Positions 32,097-43,235 of a stretch of DNA of 64,000 nt are shown piece by piece; position 1 is the first letter of the stretch, and every line of letters begins with the position of its first letter. The notes beneath the pieces are model-generated. The model searched no databases. It had not been told where the DNA came from and was given only the letters and a program-made list of their open reading frames with translations. The stretch covers positions 682,001 through 746,000 of the forward strand of contig JAUTDP010000013.1 of assembly GCA_033439795.1 (NCBI GenBank). The letters are read 5' to 3'. This stretch comes from Sordaria brevicollis (taxonomy: Eukaryota > Ascomycota > Sordariomycetes > Sordariales > Sordariaceae). A program made the position numbers and the translations under genes.

Positions 32097-33397
32097 TGTT
32101 GCGGGTTTGTGATGAGGTGGTGGATTAATGGTTTCGGTTGAGTGTTGAAGGTGATTAGAGTGGTTGAGCTTGAGGAAGTCTCGGGTTGTTGATAATGGAG
32201 CTTTGGAGTTCTGGTGGAGTGATTATAGTTTGTCCTTGTTACTTTGAGGATTTTGTTGTCACCCAGTGACAATTCAAGGCGGCTGTATCAAGGTGATTGT
32301 GAAAGGATGATGATGTGAATGAGGATTGGAATTATCCAGAGTCGTCACTGCCTTGAGTTTATATCTTGTTCACCTTTTACATCCAAGCCATGCTTCCCGT
32401 CGTAAGACTTCCCATGTCACTTCTGTCTATTCAGGGAACACAAATGACGCGCGGTAACAATTGGCGCTCAAGCTAGCAAGATTCTGGGCCACAGACACAA
32501 GAAAGGGTTCAGTGACGTTACGTGGTGTCGAGCTACGGGAGAAACAGACGCCAGTCATGGAGCTTGGGGCACTGATCGTGAGCCAATCGACAAGTCGGCC
32601 AAGGGTCCAGTTGACACACGCCTAGCAAGGGCCAATGGTGCGCGTAGGGCTCGCTCGTTCGTTGGCATGGGGACTGCTGGATACCCGCGACTGCAGCAAG
32701 GGTTTCGACTCTTTATTTTGGTACCTTAGCTTCTTCGGACGGTAAGCTACCCGTAAGGGTCTTCAGGTCTTTTTGTCAAATCTGATATCCCTGAAATGTC
32801 GAAAGATTACATTGCCGTTGGTGTTGTTTTTGTTTACTTTGTAACCGCCGGGAATAGGAGAGAATGTGACGTCATGTTTCATTGGCTGGCATTGGATGCT
32901 GGGCGACGGTACAAAAAAAAGTCAAGGGAGATTCTTCAATGCGACGGACGAACGACAGGAGTCCCAAATTGGCTAGGACTCAACCGTGGCTGAGCAGGCA
33001 GCTTCAAATTCGCTTCCCTTCTTTCTCTAGCTGTTTTGAAGTGGCGCGCGGCTTTGCTTCTCGGCGGTCGAATTTCAATCGAGTGGTCCGTGCTTCTCTC
33101 ACTCAGCTGTCAGGCACTGCTGCACTCACAGGCACTAGAGTTTGCTCTCAGTACTACCATAGCTCTTCAGCCCTTTTCAGTCTCAAGTGTGAGTGAGAGT
33201 GAAAAGCGGGGTCTTCCGCGCACCAAAGAGTGGGGACCCAAATTGGATGGATCCAAAAGATTTTCAACCCCGCCATCCTTGGGCCACATTGTCGTCGCTG
33301 CCTCTGCCTCTGTTGTCTCCTTCTCCTTCTCACCAGGCACTCCTCACATCAACATCCATCTCTCATCACCACTTCTCAATCCACCAAATCCTCCAAA
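32097..33397. other. Divergent promoter region, MARVEL-type gene and eEF1B gene
   Basis: Divergent intergenic region. The right part (33180-33397) is C/T-rich with CACATCAACATCC-like strings, typical of a leader before a highly expressed fungal gene. The rest shows nothing else. Confidence 0.45.
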
Positions 33398-34570
33398 ATG
33401 GGCTTCACTGATCTCGTCACCGATGCCGGCCTTGCCGGTAAGCAACCCCCAACCCTCCCCTCCGCATGCGTCTGCGCTTTACTTGCGCTTCGTTCTCAAC
33501 AATAAGAGGCGCAATCATGAAAGGGAGAAGAAGAAGAAGAAGAAGAAGAAGAAGAAGAAGAAGAAGAAGAAGAAGAAGAAGGACATGTTGACTAACACGC
33601 TTTGCGACTTCAGTGCTCAACAACTGGCTCCTCACCCGCTCTTACGTTACTGGGTATGTATATCACGAAGCTCTTCATGATTATGTGATGGTCCCCTTCC
33701 ATGCCCTTTCGAATGATGAACACACTGGTCCGTGTTGCTGAGCAGCTTAAGACCCTGCAAATGATTAACACAACAAGCACTCTGTGCACTTCTGACTTCA
33801 ACGTCCTCCAACAACACATTGGATACACATGCATCGATGCTCGCGCGCTCTGGTTCTTGGCGAACACGCTCTTGCTAACGCGCAGCTCTCTATAGCTACA
33901 CTGCCTCCCAGGCTGATGTTGCCGTCTTCAAGGCCCTGAAGGAGGCTCCTTCCGCCGAGAAGTACCCCAACGCTGCCCGCTGGTACAAACACATCGCCAC
34001 CTACGAGGATGAGTTCGCCACCCTCGCCGGCGACTCCTCCGCTCCCTACACCACCTACGGCCCTGAGGTCGCCGAGGTCACCGTGAACCCCGCCAAGGCC
34101 CCCGAGGCCGCCGCTGAGGAGGACGACGATGTCGACCTTTTCGGTTCCGATGATGAGGAGGAGGACGCCGAGGCTGCCCGCATCCGTGAGGAGCGTCTCG
34201 CTGCCTACCGCGAGAAGAAGGCTGCCAAGCCCAAGATCGCTGCCAAGTCCATCGTCACCATGGATGTCAAGCCCTGGGGTACGTTTTGCTTGCTCCCGTG
34301 GTGTGTTCGCGAAGCATTTGTGCTAACAAGGCCCTTGCAGATGATGAGACCGACATGGTCGCTCTTGAGGCTGCCGTCCGTGGCATTGAGAAGGATGGTC
34401 TCGTCTGGGGTGCTTCCAAGCTCGTCCCCGTCGGTTTCGGTATCAAGAAGCTCCAGATCAACCTTGTCGTTGAGGACGAGAAGATCTCCCTCGATGAGCT
34501 CCAGGACGACATCGCTGCCTTCGAGGACTACGTCCAGTCCTCCGATATCGCTGCCATGCAGAAGCTCTAA
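33398..34570 (+). CDS. EFB1: Translation elongation factor 1-beta (eEF1B alpha/beta, GDP-GTP exchange factor)
   Basis: Four exons, 33398-33437, 33614-33653, 33896-34278 and 34341-34570, give 230 residues. Donors are GTAAGC, GTATGT and GTACGT. The N-terminal GST-like segment ([24 protein letters not shown] split over exons 2-3) is followed by an acidic hinge, [17 protein letters not shown], which holds the family's DDxDLFGSDxEE site. The C-terminal exchange domain contains [31 protein letters not shown] and ends [10 protein letters not shown]. It recharges eEF1A with GTP in the cytosol and is expected to be highly expressed. Codons are strongly C-ending, in line with that. Two short 40-nt exons near the start are typical of ribosomal and translation genes in Neurospora. 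Confidence 0.96.
33525..33582 (+). repeat. GAA microsatellite in eEF1B intron 1
   Basis: About 19 near-perfect GAA units inside the 176-nt first intron of the eEF1B gene, ending about 31 bases before the 3' splice site. Repeat number is likely polymorphic between strains. Confidence 0.9.
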
Positions 34571-35599
34571 GCTTTTGTTGGGAGTTTGAGCAGAGATATG
34601 AATAAATTATGAATATAATGATACCAGATGTTGCCATTTATACATCTGTTCATATCTGCTTCTGCGCCGTGCTTCTATTGTGATGCCACTTTTCATACAA
34701 GGGATAGGGACTATATCCAGACTCTTATGCTAACACAAGCAGATACGACCACGGTTGAGCGAACAATTTCTGGGCACTTGTCATATCGTCACAGATAACG
34801 AGCATTTGATCGTGTGAGTAGAGGCGGTCACGGATGGGTTTTAGCTTGGTGCGCCCATCTAGTGCGTAGCTTGACAACTGGGTCAGGACGGGAACGTGAA
34901 GGTCCGTAGGTAAGGTATGTCTGCCATATTCGTGACTACCTACCTAGAGAAAGGGTGGAAGCTGATGTGCTTTCTTGCTAGTAAGATACGAAGACAGCAG
35001 CAAGAGATGAAGGGAGGGTGCGGTCCGTCTTTCTGGTCGCGCCTGTCCCTTGTTCACGTCCTCAACCTCGAGGCAGCATCAACTTGCAAATTCCTATACA
35101 TACCTGTTCTTTCTTGCTTCTACAGGCACGGTGAACTTTGAGGACGATGTGCATGGCTGCTGTGGACAGTCTGCACCACTGGTCTGGGTGTCTGCGTGAG
35201 TCAAGCCTGCGAAGTCGTTCGGGTTGGACGCAATCGAACCAGTTCATTGACAAGTTCACCAACATGAGAACCGCAGCTGCCACGCGTTGCCCGCAGTTTT
35301 GGTCATGACTACTGCAGCGCAGAAGCACTCGGGCACATATGGCATCAAAGGTTGCCCTAGTGGCCTCCCACAACAAACGGATCCAGTCTGTTGGAAACCT
35401 TGGAAAGGGAAGTCACGATTTCGTATGCACGTCGGTTCCGCATGTTATAACTACCAGTCTCTCTCCCTTCTTCCCTTCTTCCCCCTTCTCACTCTTCTTC
35501 CACCTCCCATCATCCTCTTCATCCTTTTGGTACATGACTATCATAACCTCATCCATCCGAGCAACCTCCAAAGCGACTGCCACGTCCCTCTAAATCAAG
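34571..35599. other. Intergenic between eEF1B and two-repeat gene
   Basis: Contains the eEF1B 3' region (ATGAATAAATTATGAATATAATG near 34600, a likely polyadenylation zone). The promoter and pyrimidine-rich leader (35455-35599) of the next gene lie at the right. Nothing else is seen. Confidence 0.45.
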
Positions 35600-36382
35600 A
35601 TGGCGGAGCCAACTGCGGTGACAGCTTCTGCTGTCAACAAGGCTTCATCCGGCGATGCAGTCATTCTTGTGCCTACCTTGCACCCGGTCCGCCGTTATCC
35701 GTCCATGGTTCTCATCGCCCTCGTTTGGTTCTGGAAAGGCTTTATTAAGTTTCTCATCAACATTGCCGTGCCCTCCACCTTTGTCCCAACCAACAAGCAA
35801 CGCTTGAAGGCTGCTATTGCAACTCGACAGGAAATCCAGAAGGCCCTTATCTCGCGTGCCTCTACCAGCGACATCCCTATTGCAGCCAGAGAGCCTGTCC
35901 AGAGCGATCATGGCCGGAGCCGCAGAAGCTCCAACCACAGTCTTCGCACGCTTGTCGACCCCGGTTCTCCGATATACAGCTTGCTCCTCAACCGCTCCCG
36001 CTTGGGCACCTCCAAGATCACCGACAACGGCAATGACTTCGAGCTTCCTCCCCTTGAGTACGTTCCCCCGACACCAGAGGACATCAAACGTTGGGTGGGC
36101 CTCTCCTTCGAGGAACGCCGCAAGATTGATGATATGTCCGTCAACGGTTTGAACTGGATGGAATGGGACACCGCCAAGCAGCCCCTGCCTTCGACCCGTG
36201 TCCGTGGTCTCCCGAAGGGCATTCCCGAGTGGTCGGAGGAATGGAGCTGCTACGATTTGCCTGAGGATCCTGAGTACGTTCCGACGTCAGACAATCTGAG
36301 AAGATGGTGGGGTGAAGCCACCGAGGACGATCGTGCCCGGATCAACCGTATCTGCGTCGAGGGACTGAACTGGCGTCGTTAG
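35600..36382 (+). CDS. Unknown membrane-associated protein with two 35-residue repeats, probably truncated by TAG
   Basis: A 260-residue frame from an ATG in good context (AAGATGGCG). One hydrophobic segment at about 33-58 (MVLIALVWFWKGFIKFLINIAV) suggests membrane association. A basic Ser/Arg stretch follows (about 103-118). Two copies of a repeat are clear. Residues 154-198 contain YVPPTPEDIKRWVGLSFEER and VNGLNWMEWDTAKQPLP. Residues 226-260 contain YVPTSDNLRRWWGEATEDD and end VEGLNWRR-stop. In the second copy the stop TAG falls exactly where copy one has TGG (W189). The DNA after it continues the repeat (DPAPQPLR) and stays open to 36796. I do not recognise the family. The natural protein may be about 397 residues. 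Confidence 0.75.
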   Translation: MAEPTAVTASAVNKASSGDAVILVPTLHPVRRYPSMVLIALVWFWKGFIKFLINIAVPSTFVPTNKQRLKAAIATRQEIQKALISRASTSDIPIAAREPVQSDHGRSRRSSNHSLRTLVDPGSPIYSLLLNRSRLGTSKITDNGNDFELPPLEYVPPTPEDIKRWVGLSFEERRKIDDMSVNGLNWMEWDTAKQPLPSTRVRGLPKGIPEWSEEWSCYDLPEDPEYVPTSDNLRRWWGEATEDDRARINRICVEGLNWRR

Positions 36383-36796
36383 GACCCTGCTCCCCAGCCC
36401 CTCCGTGACGAGAACAACGTCGTTTCGTCTGGCATTTGCACTTTCGATGAACTTGATAATGGCCATGGCGACTGCCCCGAGGATCTCTTTTCGACTTCGA
36501 CTGATTTGCCCACGACTACCCGTACTGCAACCCAAGGCAATGGCAACAGCGAGCAGCCGACGACGATACTAGATATACAGCCACTTGTACAGCGCTGTTC
36601 TTCGACAAAGTGTCGTCTTCGGAAGAAACAGTACGATACTGCCAATGAGAAGCTGTCTTTGAATTCTGTTGCGGATGCGAAACTGTCGGCGAGATTCCGC
36701 CGCAAAGCGAAAATTACAAGACGGGAACGCGGCGGAGTTTCGGTCGGGGTAGCGGGCCAGGATAGTGCGGACGTCCGACGACAACTTGAACATTAA
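36383..36796 (+). pseudogene. In-frame continuation after the TAG stop
   Basis: 137 codons and a TAA directly in frame after the TAG at 36380-36382. The first 40-50 codons use C/T-ending Neurospora-type codons (CCC CAG CCC CTC CGT GAC GAG AAC AAC GTC). They continue the repeat homology as DPAPQPLRDENN. The later part is more ordinary and may be leader-like or 3' untranslated. This is either a lost 3' coding end, a readthrough extension or a sequencing error. Confidence 0.5.
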
Positions 36797-37304
36797 TTCA
36801 TATGGATGGGTCAATCTGGCGTTGGCTAGATGCTCGCCGGGCTGGGTTTAATGGATTAGGCAACACTTATTTTTTTTTTATTTTTTCTTCATTTTGGGAT
36901 ATGGATGGATACAAACGGGCATTGGTTGTCGGATATTTCTATTCTTCGAAGCGAACACGGGACAGATCACATAAGCGCCGGTACTATACTGTCCTGTTTT
37001 ATCGCACATCGAGATCTCGAAGATACCGGCCTGGGTGAAAGGTGGAGGTGCAGGGTTCGAGAAATCGGGCATCACCTCGAGTGTGAAAGCGGATTATCTA
37101 TCTGGGCTGCGAGCCTGACAAGCAAAGCTTTATTTAGTATGGAGCGATTTAGCTTCTTTGTAGTATACGTACAATTTTTGTGTAGGGCTTACACTCTGCC
37201 GTCAATAACACTCAATTTTTTATTACTTGAATGGTGTCGATGTCTCCTTACACGTAGCCCATGTCTGGGTTGTTCCGCTGTCCCGTGGTAGAAGTGCCCG
37301 ATGT
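36797..37304. other. Intergenic between two convergent genes
   Basis: T-rich sequence (TTATTTTTTTTTTATTTTTTC near 36865) and 3' ends of the flanking convergent genes. Nothing else is seen. Confidence 0.45.
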
Positions 37305-38385
37305 TCATGGGGCTTTATCTTCAAGCCAGTGATCTCTGTGTGTGTCGATCTTACACCTCTTGTGTTCAGGTGGCTTCTCGTCAGACGGACTGTCTTCGTT
37401 GGACTTCTCTTTGGATGCCTTCTCCGTTGGTATTTCCTGAGACGGCTTTTCTCCAGACGGCTCTTCCTGGGATGGCTTGTTCTCCGATGCCTCCTTCTTC
37501 TCGGGCTTGGTCTCTGATGGTTGCTCCTTGAATGCGTTCTCCTCTGACCCTGGAGCTGAACGGGTCACAGGTCTACTCATGATAGCATAATCCGGCATCA
37601 CCACCTTTCCCGACCGAAACTTCCTCGGCCCAGGCGAGATGCCGTCTTTTTCAAACCCGTGCTTCTTGTAAAACCCAAGAGCGCGTTTGTTTGACAGGAA
37701 ACAAGTCAACATCACTTTCGTGATTGGAGGCAGGTTAGCGGCTACGATGACATGGAAGCCCACAAGGAGGGAACCGAGTCCGGAGCTGTTGCTAACGTGA
37801 TTAGTTATGTGCACACCATACGTTAAGATGGAACTACGACAGATGATGAGAGAACCAGTTTGTTTAGGTCAGGTTTAATACATACCCCTGCAACTCCGGC
37901 TTAAGATGAATCTCATAGCAGTAAACGACCGGCTGTCCTTCTTCGTAGGTGGGCATCAGAGAGGTAAAAGCTCGAATGGATCCCGACTCCGTAGAGGTAT
38001 CCTTGACGAGGATGTACCGAAGCTCGGGCGACTTCATCTCCTCCATCTTTTTGCGCGGTTGCCATTTGCTTTTGGAGTTTTGGTAGTCATCGTAGCTGGT
38101 TTCTTTAACCAGGTCGAAGCAGGCTTTGAGTTCTTCGGGAGAAAGCTTGCCGGAGGAGACTAGGCTGATGGAGTATTTGTGGCTGGTTTTGGGATGGGTC
38201 CATTCTGTTGTCCATGGTTTGGGTACGGGTGGAGGTGGTTGTTGTGTTGGTGAGGATGATGGTGGTGAGTGTAGTAGTTTGGATGATATGAATGGTTGGA
38301 GATAGTCGGAGATGAACTGTTCGTCAGTCTTTCGGTTGGCTCTTTCGATGGGGCTTGTGGGCGCCCGTTGACGTTTTGGTGCCAT
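37305..38385 (-). CDS. NAT4: N-alpha-acetyltransferase NatD (Nat4/NAA40), histone H4/H2A N-terminus
   Basis: Two exons, 38385-37886 and 37785-37305, give 326 residues with a 100-nt intron (GTATGT donor, AACAG acceptor). The GNAT fold is visible: LSPEELKACFDLVKETSYDDY, RYILVKD, then the NatD-specific EEGQPVVYCYEIHLKPELQG. The acetyl-CoA loop is QGSGLGSLLVGF. The final CFLSNKRALGFYKKHGFEKDGISPGPR matches the NatD C-terminal core (N..A..FY...GF..D..SP). The enzyme acetylates the N-terminal Ser of histones H4 and H2A. A Lys/Glu/Pro-rich tail of about 90 residues (KPSQEEPSGEKPSQE) is a fungal addition of unknown role. The start is the first ATG. Confidence 0.88.
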
Positions 38386-38879
38386 GGAGTAAAGATGGTT
38401 GGTGATATTAGGGGTTTGGGGTTGAGGAGTGACGCGTTATTCGATATGAGAAATTTGGAGTTGTGATAAGGGATGTTGTTGCGTGGAAGGTGAGTTTACG
38501 GCGTAGAAACTTGACGTTCACTTTCAAGAATAAGCAGGGGCATGTGTACCTGACGAGCTTGAGTATCCCAACAATTGATCTTTCGAATTCCGTTTCCGGC
38601 TCATGACCGTGACACCAAACACAAGCAATGAATACCAACACAACAAAGACGAGGTCGTCAAAGTAACTTCATTGTTTGTATCCTGCAGGGCCTTTCCTAT
38701 TGAAGCATAGTCCGCAGAAGTATCTTACCTCAACTTTCCTACCACAGACTTCAATCCGGTACCTGCCAAGCCTGATCTGCTTGCTCCTTTCACTTTATTG
38801 AAACAGCAAAGCTCAGGTACAATTCAGCCAATCTCATCACAGGCACAATCATCATCAGTTTAGAGACAGACGCCTTTCC
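38386..38879. other. Divergent promoter, NatD gene and LYR gene
   Basis: Shared upstream region of two divergent genes. No specific element is recognised. Confidence 0.45.
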
Positions 38880-39350
38880 ATGAACCGCCCGGCACCGTTT
38901 TCACGGTGCTTGCCGGCGCTGCGGCTTTGCGTCCGGGGATATGCAAGCCGCCCGCGACCTCGTTTGGGCGATACGCTGAGTTTGGAACATGTAAGTCATT
39001 CTCACCCACTTGACATGCATATCACTTTCCAAACTCACCGTTTCAACCAACTTAGTTTCTCCAAAGAGCCCGAGTCCTGGCCTTGTACCGCACCATCATC
39101 CGGGCAACACGCCGGATTCCGGACCCGGCCACCCGTGCCGAAACCAGAGGAATGGCCCGCGCCGAATTTGAGAGAAACCGTCATGTCACGGATCTTGTTC
39201 GTATTTGCCCTGATCCAATTTCTCATTTTCCTTGCGTCCCTTTTGCTACTGACGCTGGCCTCACTCGCTCACAAGGACCATATCCGCTATCTGCTCTCGA
39301 CGGGCAAGACCGAATGGGAGAACATGGAGAGGTATATTGACGGTCTGTAA
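38880..39350 (+). CDS. LYR-motif mitochondrial protein (LYRM2-like)
   Basis: Three exons, 38880-38990, 39056-39196 and 39276-39350, give 108 residues. Intron donors are GTAAGT and the less usual GTTCGT; the second keeps frame only with the CACAAG acceptor. A basic presequence (MNRPAPFSRCLPALRLCVRGYASRPRPR) points to the mitochondrial matrix. It is followed by LSLEHFLQRARVLALYRTIIRA, with the L-Y-R tripeptide in LALYRTI, and a downstream conserved phenylalanine (EFERNR). The end DHIRYLLSTGKTEWENMERYI matches LYRM2-type proteins. Such proteins are complex I or Fe-S assembly accessory factors that act with acyl carrier protein. Confidence 0.88.
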   Translation: MNRPAPFSRCLPALRLCVRGYASRPRPRLGDTLSLEHVSHSHPLDMHITFQTHRFNQLSFSKEPESWPCTAPSSGQHAGFRTRPPVPKPEEWPAPNLRETVMSRILFVFALIQFLIFLASLLLLTLASLAHKDHIRYLLSTGKTEWENMERYIDGL

Positions 39351-39739
39351 CTGAAGAAAAGACCATTTCTGGCCTCCGCCGCCACCCATCAAAACAAGTG
39401 CTCCCCGACTCCTGAGTCTCATGCATTGTCCTCCGTTGGAGTCATTCTTCCGGGTATCAATCCAGACGAGTGAACGCTGTTGGGTCTGATTTTGACAGGC
39501 AATTCTCATCCTTGGCAGCCAAATTCTGCTGGGCTCCAGACCTGATACTGTACGTCTTCGTAGGGGAATATTGAGTCGGCGGCCGGTTTTCAAAGATTGT
39601 CGTTTCGCCTAACATCGATATCGTACAGCCCAACCCTTTTATGTAGACCCGAAATAACCAGAAGACCATGCCCCTTGCCCAGCGCTCATCGTACACATCA
39701 TGTGCCTCTCCGTCGTCGATATATCGTTATCGTCATTGT
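39351..39739. other. Gap between convergent LYR and bL36m genes
   Basis: Only 3' untranslated regions are expected here. Nothing else is seen. Confidence 0.45.
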
Positions 39740-40225
39740 TTACCGGTAACCCTGGCGCTGCTTGTGTCTGGGATTCGCAGGGCAGATGATGTAGAGGTAG
39801 CCGTTTTGCCTCTTGTTGGCCTTGCGACGGACGACCTGTAGATTTTACGTTCATGAATCAGTTCAGGTCCCTCCCCAATCCTCCGATCCTCTCATATTCC
39901 CCAGTAACCCTGAATGCCGAATATCTGCTGCGCTTCTCACCTTGCAGTGCTCGCAACGCTTCTTGATGGCCGAGTGAACCTTCATGCCCCTCGACTGCTG
40001 CTTCGACTGGAGGCCGTTGTTGGCGCTCTGGGAGACGGCGACGGGTCTGTTATGGGAGCACAGGGGAGTGCAGACGTGACGGCGGGAGAGGACGGCCTGG
40101 GAGAGGCATCGTGTCTGGTGTGTCGAGCAGACGGTCTTGGTGGTGTTGACGGCGGCAGTCGCACGAGGGGCCGCGAGGGAAAGCGCGCGCATCGAGGATG
40201 CGAGCGACTTGAAGAGGTTCGACAT
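39740..40225 (-). CDS. RTC6: Mitochondrial ribosomal protein bL36m
   Basis: Two exons, 40225-39941 and 39835-39740, give 126 residues with a 105-nt intron (GTGAGA donor, CTACAG acceptor). The last 45 residues are the bL36 fold: [25 protein letters not shown] then [17 protein letters not shown]. The zinc-ribbon ligands C-x2-C ... C-x4-H are complete. Before it is a Ser/Ala/Arg-rich presequence of about 80 residues with further low-complexity sequence ([16 protein letters not shown]), expected for mitochondrial import. It is a component of the large mitoribosomal subunit. The short second exon was found from the family sequence and keeps frame. Confidence 0.93.
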
Positions 40226-41418
40226 GGTGACTGGAGTGTTGAAAGCGGCCGACAACTTTGGTCGATAGTTAAGCCTTCCTGCCTGCCTGCCGTTGTTAGG
40301 TTGAAGGCTGACGCCGTCGAGGTGCTCGTCGCTGGGGTCGCTGGAGCGCGCGGAATCGAATTGTTTGCCGGCCCGTAAATCGGTAGGGTGGGGTCTGATC
40401 AAGCGTTGCTATGCTGTTTTCTGCAAAATTGCTAGGTGGATGCACAGGGTTTTGCACTAGTGAAGAGAATGCATGTAGCAAAGGTAAGTGGCTGGCCATA
40501 ACGCAGCAGCGGCTCGCATCGAGCCGCCCTGTGAAGCACATAGCCGCTGTTGTTGGGAGGATATTCTCTTCTAGCAGCAAGTTCAAGTTACCTACTGAAT
40601 ATCAAAGCTCTAAGCGGCTCCCCTCCCCACAGGAACCGTCACAGGCTGCCCTTTCCGTACTGGGAGCCCGCTGGGAGCTCGCTGCTGGGCTGGCAGTCAC
40701 AGAGCTGACTTTCCCGTACACGCAGTACAGTACCCGCCATGCAAGTGTGACCCCGGCCGCGGGCGTCGCGCCGCCTCATGCCATCTCTCCAAGGTACACT
40801 TTCCCGCCTAGGTTCAATCTCGTCTTCCTCCCACCTTCCACTCCCGTAATCGTCCACCTTTTCACGGTGACGATACAGCAGGCCAACAAGCAATTGTCGC
40901 GGGGCTGCCGACGTGGAACAAGCGCTTTAGTCAGGTACCTTAACACGCCCCTGAGGCCCACCACCTCCAGATATCCATACTCGCTGCGTCGCTTGCTTGT
41001 GCTCCCGGTACCTCTAGCATCCACATCATCATCCCAGTCCTCCTCGTCGGGCGCCGTTCGGTTTGCGCCATCATCACCACGACCACCACCAGGGCATATC
41101 GCAGTCAAAGGAACGCAACAATCTCGACGACCTTCAAACCAGTGCCCCCGGCCTTGAGCTTAGGTGTCCCCGCCGCCCACCTCTGCGTAATATCTTATAC
41201 ATAACAATTCCCGAGTATATACCGGTACATACCTAATATCAAGCAGCACCGCGCCCCCATTGCTGCTTGTCCTTCAGTTTACCATAGTCGCATCCAGCCG
41301 CTAGCGTCGACTCAAGCCAACTTGGCTACTCGCTTCCCCGCCAACATTCATCGAGACCGCGAATTCCTCAACTTTGTTCAACCAACATCTTCGTGCGTTG
41401 CCGAGTGGCATTGGCACC
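40226..41418. other. Divergent promoter, bL36m and DCAF7-like genes
   Basis: Shared upstream region, C/T-rich near 41020-41410, which is likely leader of the WD40 gene. AGGTACCT occurs at 40933-40940. A long open plus-strand frame (40411-41157) has no family features and I do not accept it. Confidence 0.4.
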
Positions 41419-43235
41419 ATGAACCAGCAGTCGCAGCAATACCAGCCACGCCGACCGGGCGGCTATCCCTCCCACGGCGACGAGCTTCACATGTCGGCAC
41501 ATCAGTCCCACTTGTCGTCGCCCCGCGAGTACTCGTCCACGGGCGCACCACATATCAAGCTCGAGCAGATGCCCTCGAGCCCTCCAACGATGCAGAGCTA
41601 TCAGAGCGCCGGCGCCGTACCCAACGTTCTGCAGCCGGGAGGCATGTCGTCTCGCCCGCCTGTCATGCAGTCCAACACAGCTCCTACGCTTCCCACGATG
41701 CAGCAACCGGGCGACTACAAGTCTCACGGCTATGAGCGTTCCAGTCCTGCCACCCTTGGCTCCAACTATGACAGCGGTAACTCGCCCTATGCCGCCTACA
41801 ACCCGACTCCTCCAGGCGGCAGTTCTTCGCAATACATGTCTCCCACCAGTACCAACAAGTACACAACCGCTTCGTCTTCTCGAAATGTCTCCAACACCCC
41901 GCTGGGACTCGCTGATATCCGGCCTCGGGCTGATTCCACTCTCTCTGATGGCATGCTGCCCGGGACCCAGGCTTACGAACTGGCCAATGCCCAGTCTCGT
42001 ACAAGCAACTACATGGCTCCTTGGGCTACGTATGCCTTTGACTGGTGCAAGTGGCGGCCCAGCGCGAATAGTGCCGGGAAATTGGCCATTGGCAGCTATT
42101 TGGAGGATGGGCACAACTACATTCAGATCTTGGAGGCCAATCTGACGCAGACGCCCCCCGATGTCTATGTTCCGGGCACCTCCAAGTACTCCATGGATTT
42201 CACCCGCACCGCCGAAGCCACACACTCATACCCCGTGACACGCCTGTTGTGGGAACCTCCCTCGTCCCAAAAACAATCTACCGACCTGCTTGCCACTTCC
42301 GGAGACCATTTGCGATTGTGGTCGCTTCCAGCTGACCCCGTGGTCCCTACCAGCGGCTCTTCGATAACCTCTCGGAGCGGCCGTGACGCGCCCATCACCA
42401 AGCTCACTCCCTTGGCGCTCCTGTCTAACTCCAAGACACCCGATCACACAGCTCCTCTGACCTCGCTCGATTGGAATACCGTTCAGCCTAGCTTGATCAT
42501 AACATCAAGTATCGACACAACGTGTACCATCTGGGATATTCCATCGTTGACGGCAAAGACCCAGCTTATTGCCCATGACAAGGAGGTATACGATGTTCGC
42601 TTCTGCGCAAACAGCGTAGACGTGTTTGTAAGCTGTGGCCAGGACGGCAGTGTGCGCATGTTCGATCTCCGTAGCCTCGAGCACAGCACTATCATCTACG
42701 AGCCCACAGGCAAGGAAGAACGTGGTAAGTGTTGCCAGTTGAATTCTGTGAGATCCATATCTCGACAAGATGCTAACCCACACATCTAGACGCTAATGGC
42801 GGCCGGATCAGCCCTACGCTGGCTCAGCAAACCATGTCGCACCCTCCACCCCTCCTGCGACTTGCCACGTCTCCCCATGACCAGCACCTACTCGCAACCT
42901 TCGCGATGGACTCCAATGTAATCAGGATACTGGATGTTCGTCAACCAGGACAAGCTTTGCTGGAGCTCCGGGGCCATGGCGGGTCCTTGAACTGCATCGA
43001 GTGGTCGCCCAACCGAAGAGGCATGCTTGCTTCGGGTGGAGACGACTGTCAGGTTCTCGTCTGGGACTTGCTCAACGCGCAAGGCCAGCCTGATAACGTG
43101 AGGAGTCCCGTGGCTAGCTGGCAGTGTGACTATGAGGTTGGCAACCTTGGATGGGTGCCCCCGATGGGCAATGGCGAGTATGGAGATTGGCTGGGTGTCA
43201 GCGCTGGACGCGGTGTTTGGGGTGTTCGGATCTAG
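41419..43235 (+). CDS. WD40 adaptor protein, DCAF7/HAN11-like
   Basis: Two exons, 41419-42724 and 42790-43235, give 583 residues; the 65-nt intron has GTAAGT and CTAG ends. Residues 1-210 are disordered and rich in Gln, Ser, Pro and Tyr. The WD40 propeller begins at WATYAFDWCKWRPSANSAGKLAIGSYLEDGHNYIQI, the typical first blade of DCAF7/HAN11/AN11 proteins. It continues with PVTRLLWEP, LLATSGDHLRLW, LTSLDWN, TTCTIWDI, AHDKEVYDVRF, VFVSCGQDGSVRMFDLR, VIRILDVR, LNCIEWSPNRRGMLASGGDDCQVLVWDL and the end GVWGVRI. These proteins are scaffolds for DYRK-type kinases and ubiquitin ligases. The long N-terminal extension is usual in filamentous fungi. The ATG at 41419 follows GCACC; an earlier in-frame TTG is not used. 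Confidence 0.88.

Noticed and set aside
40411..41157. 248-codon plus-strand frame in the bL36m / DCAF7-like promoter region
   Set aside because: Low-complexity Ser/Arg/Pro composition, starts within the divergent promoter and has no conserved segment.
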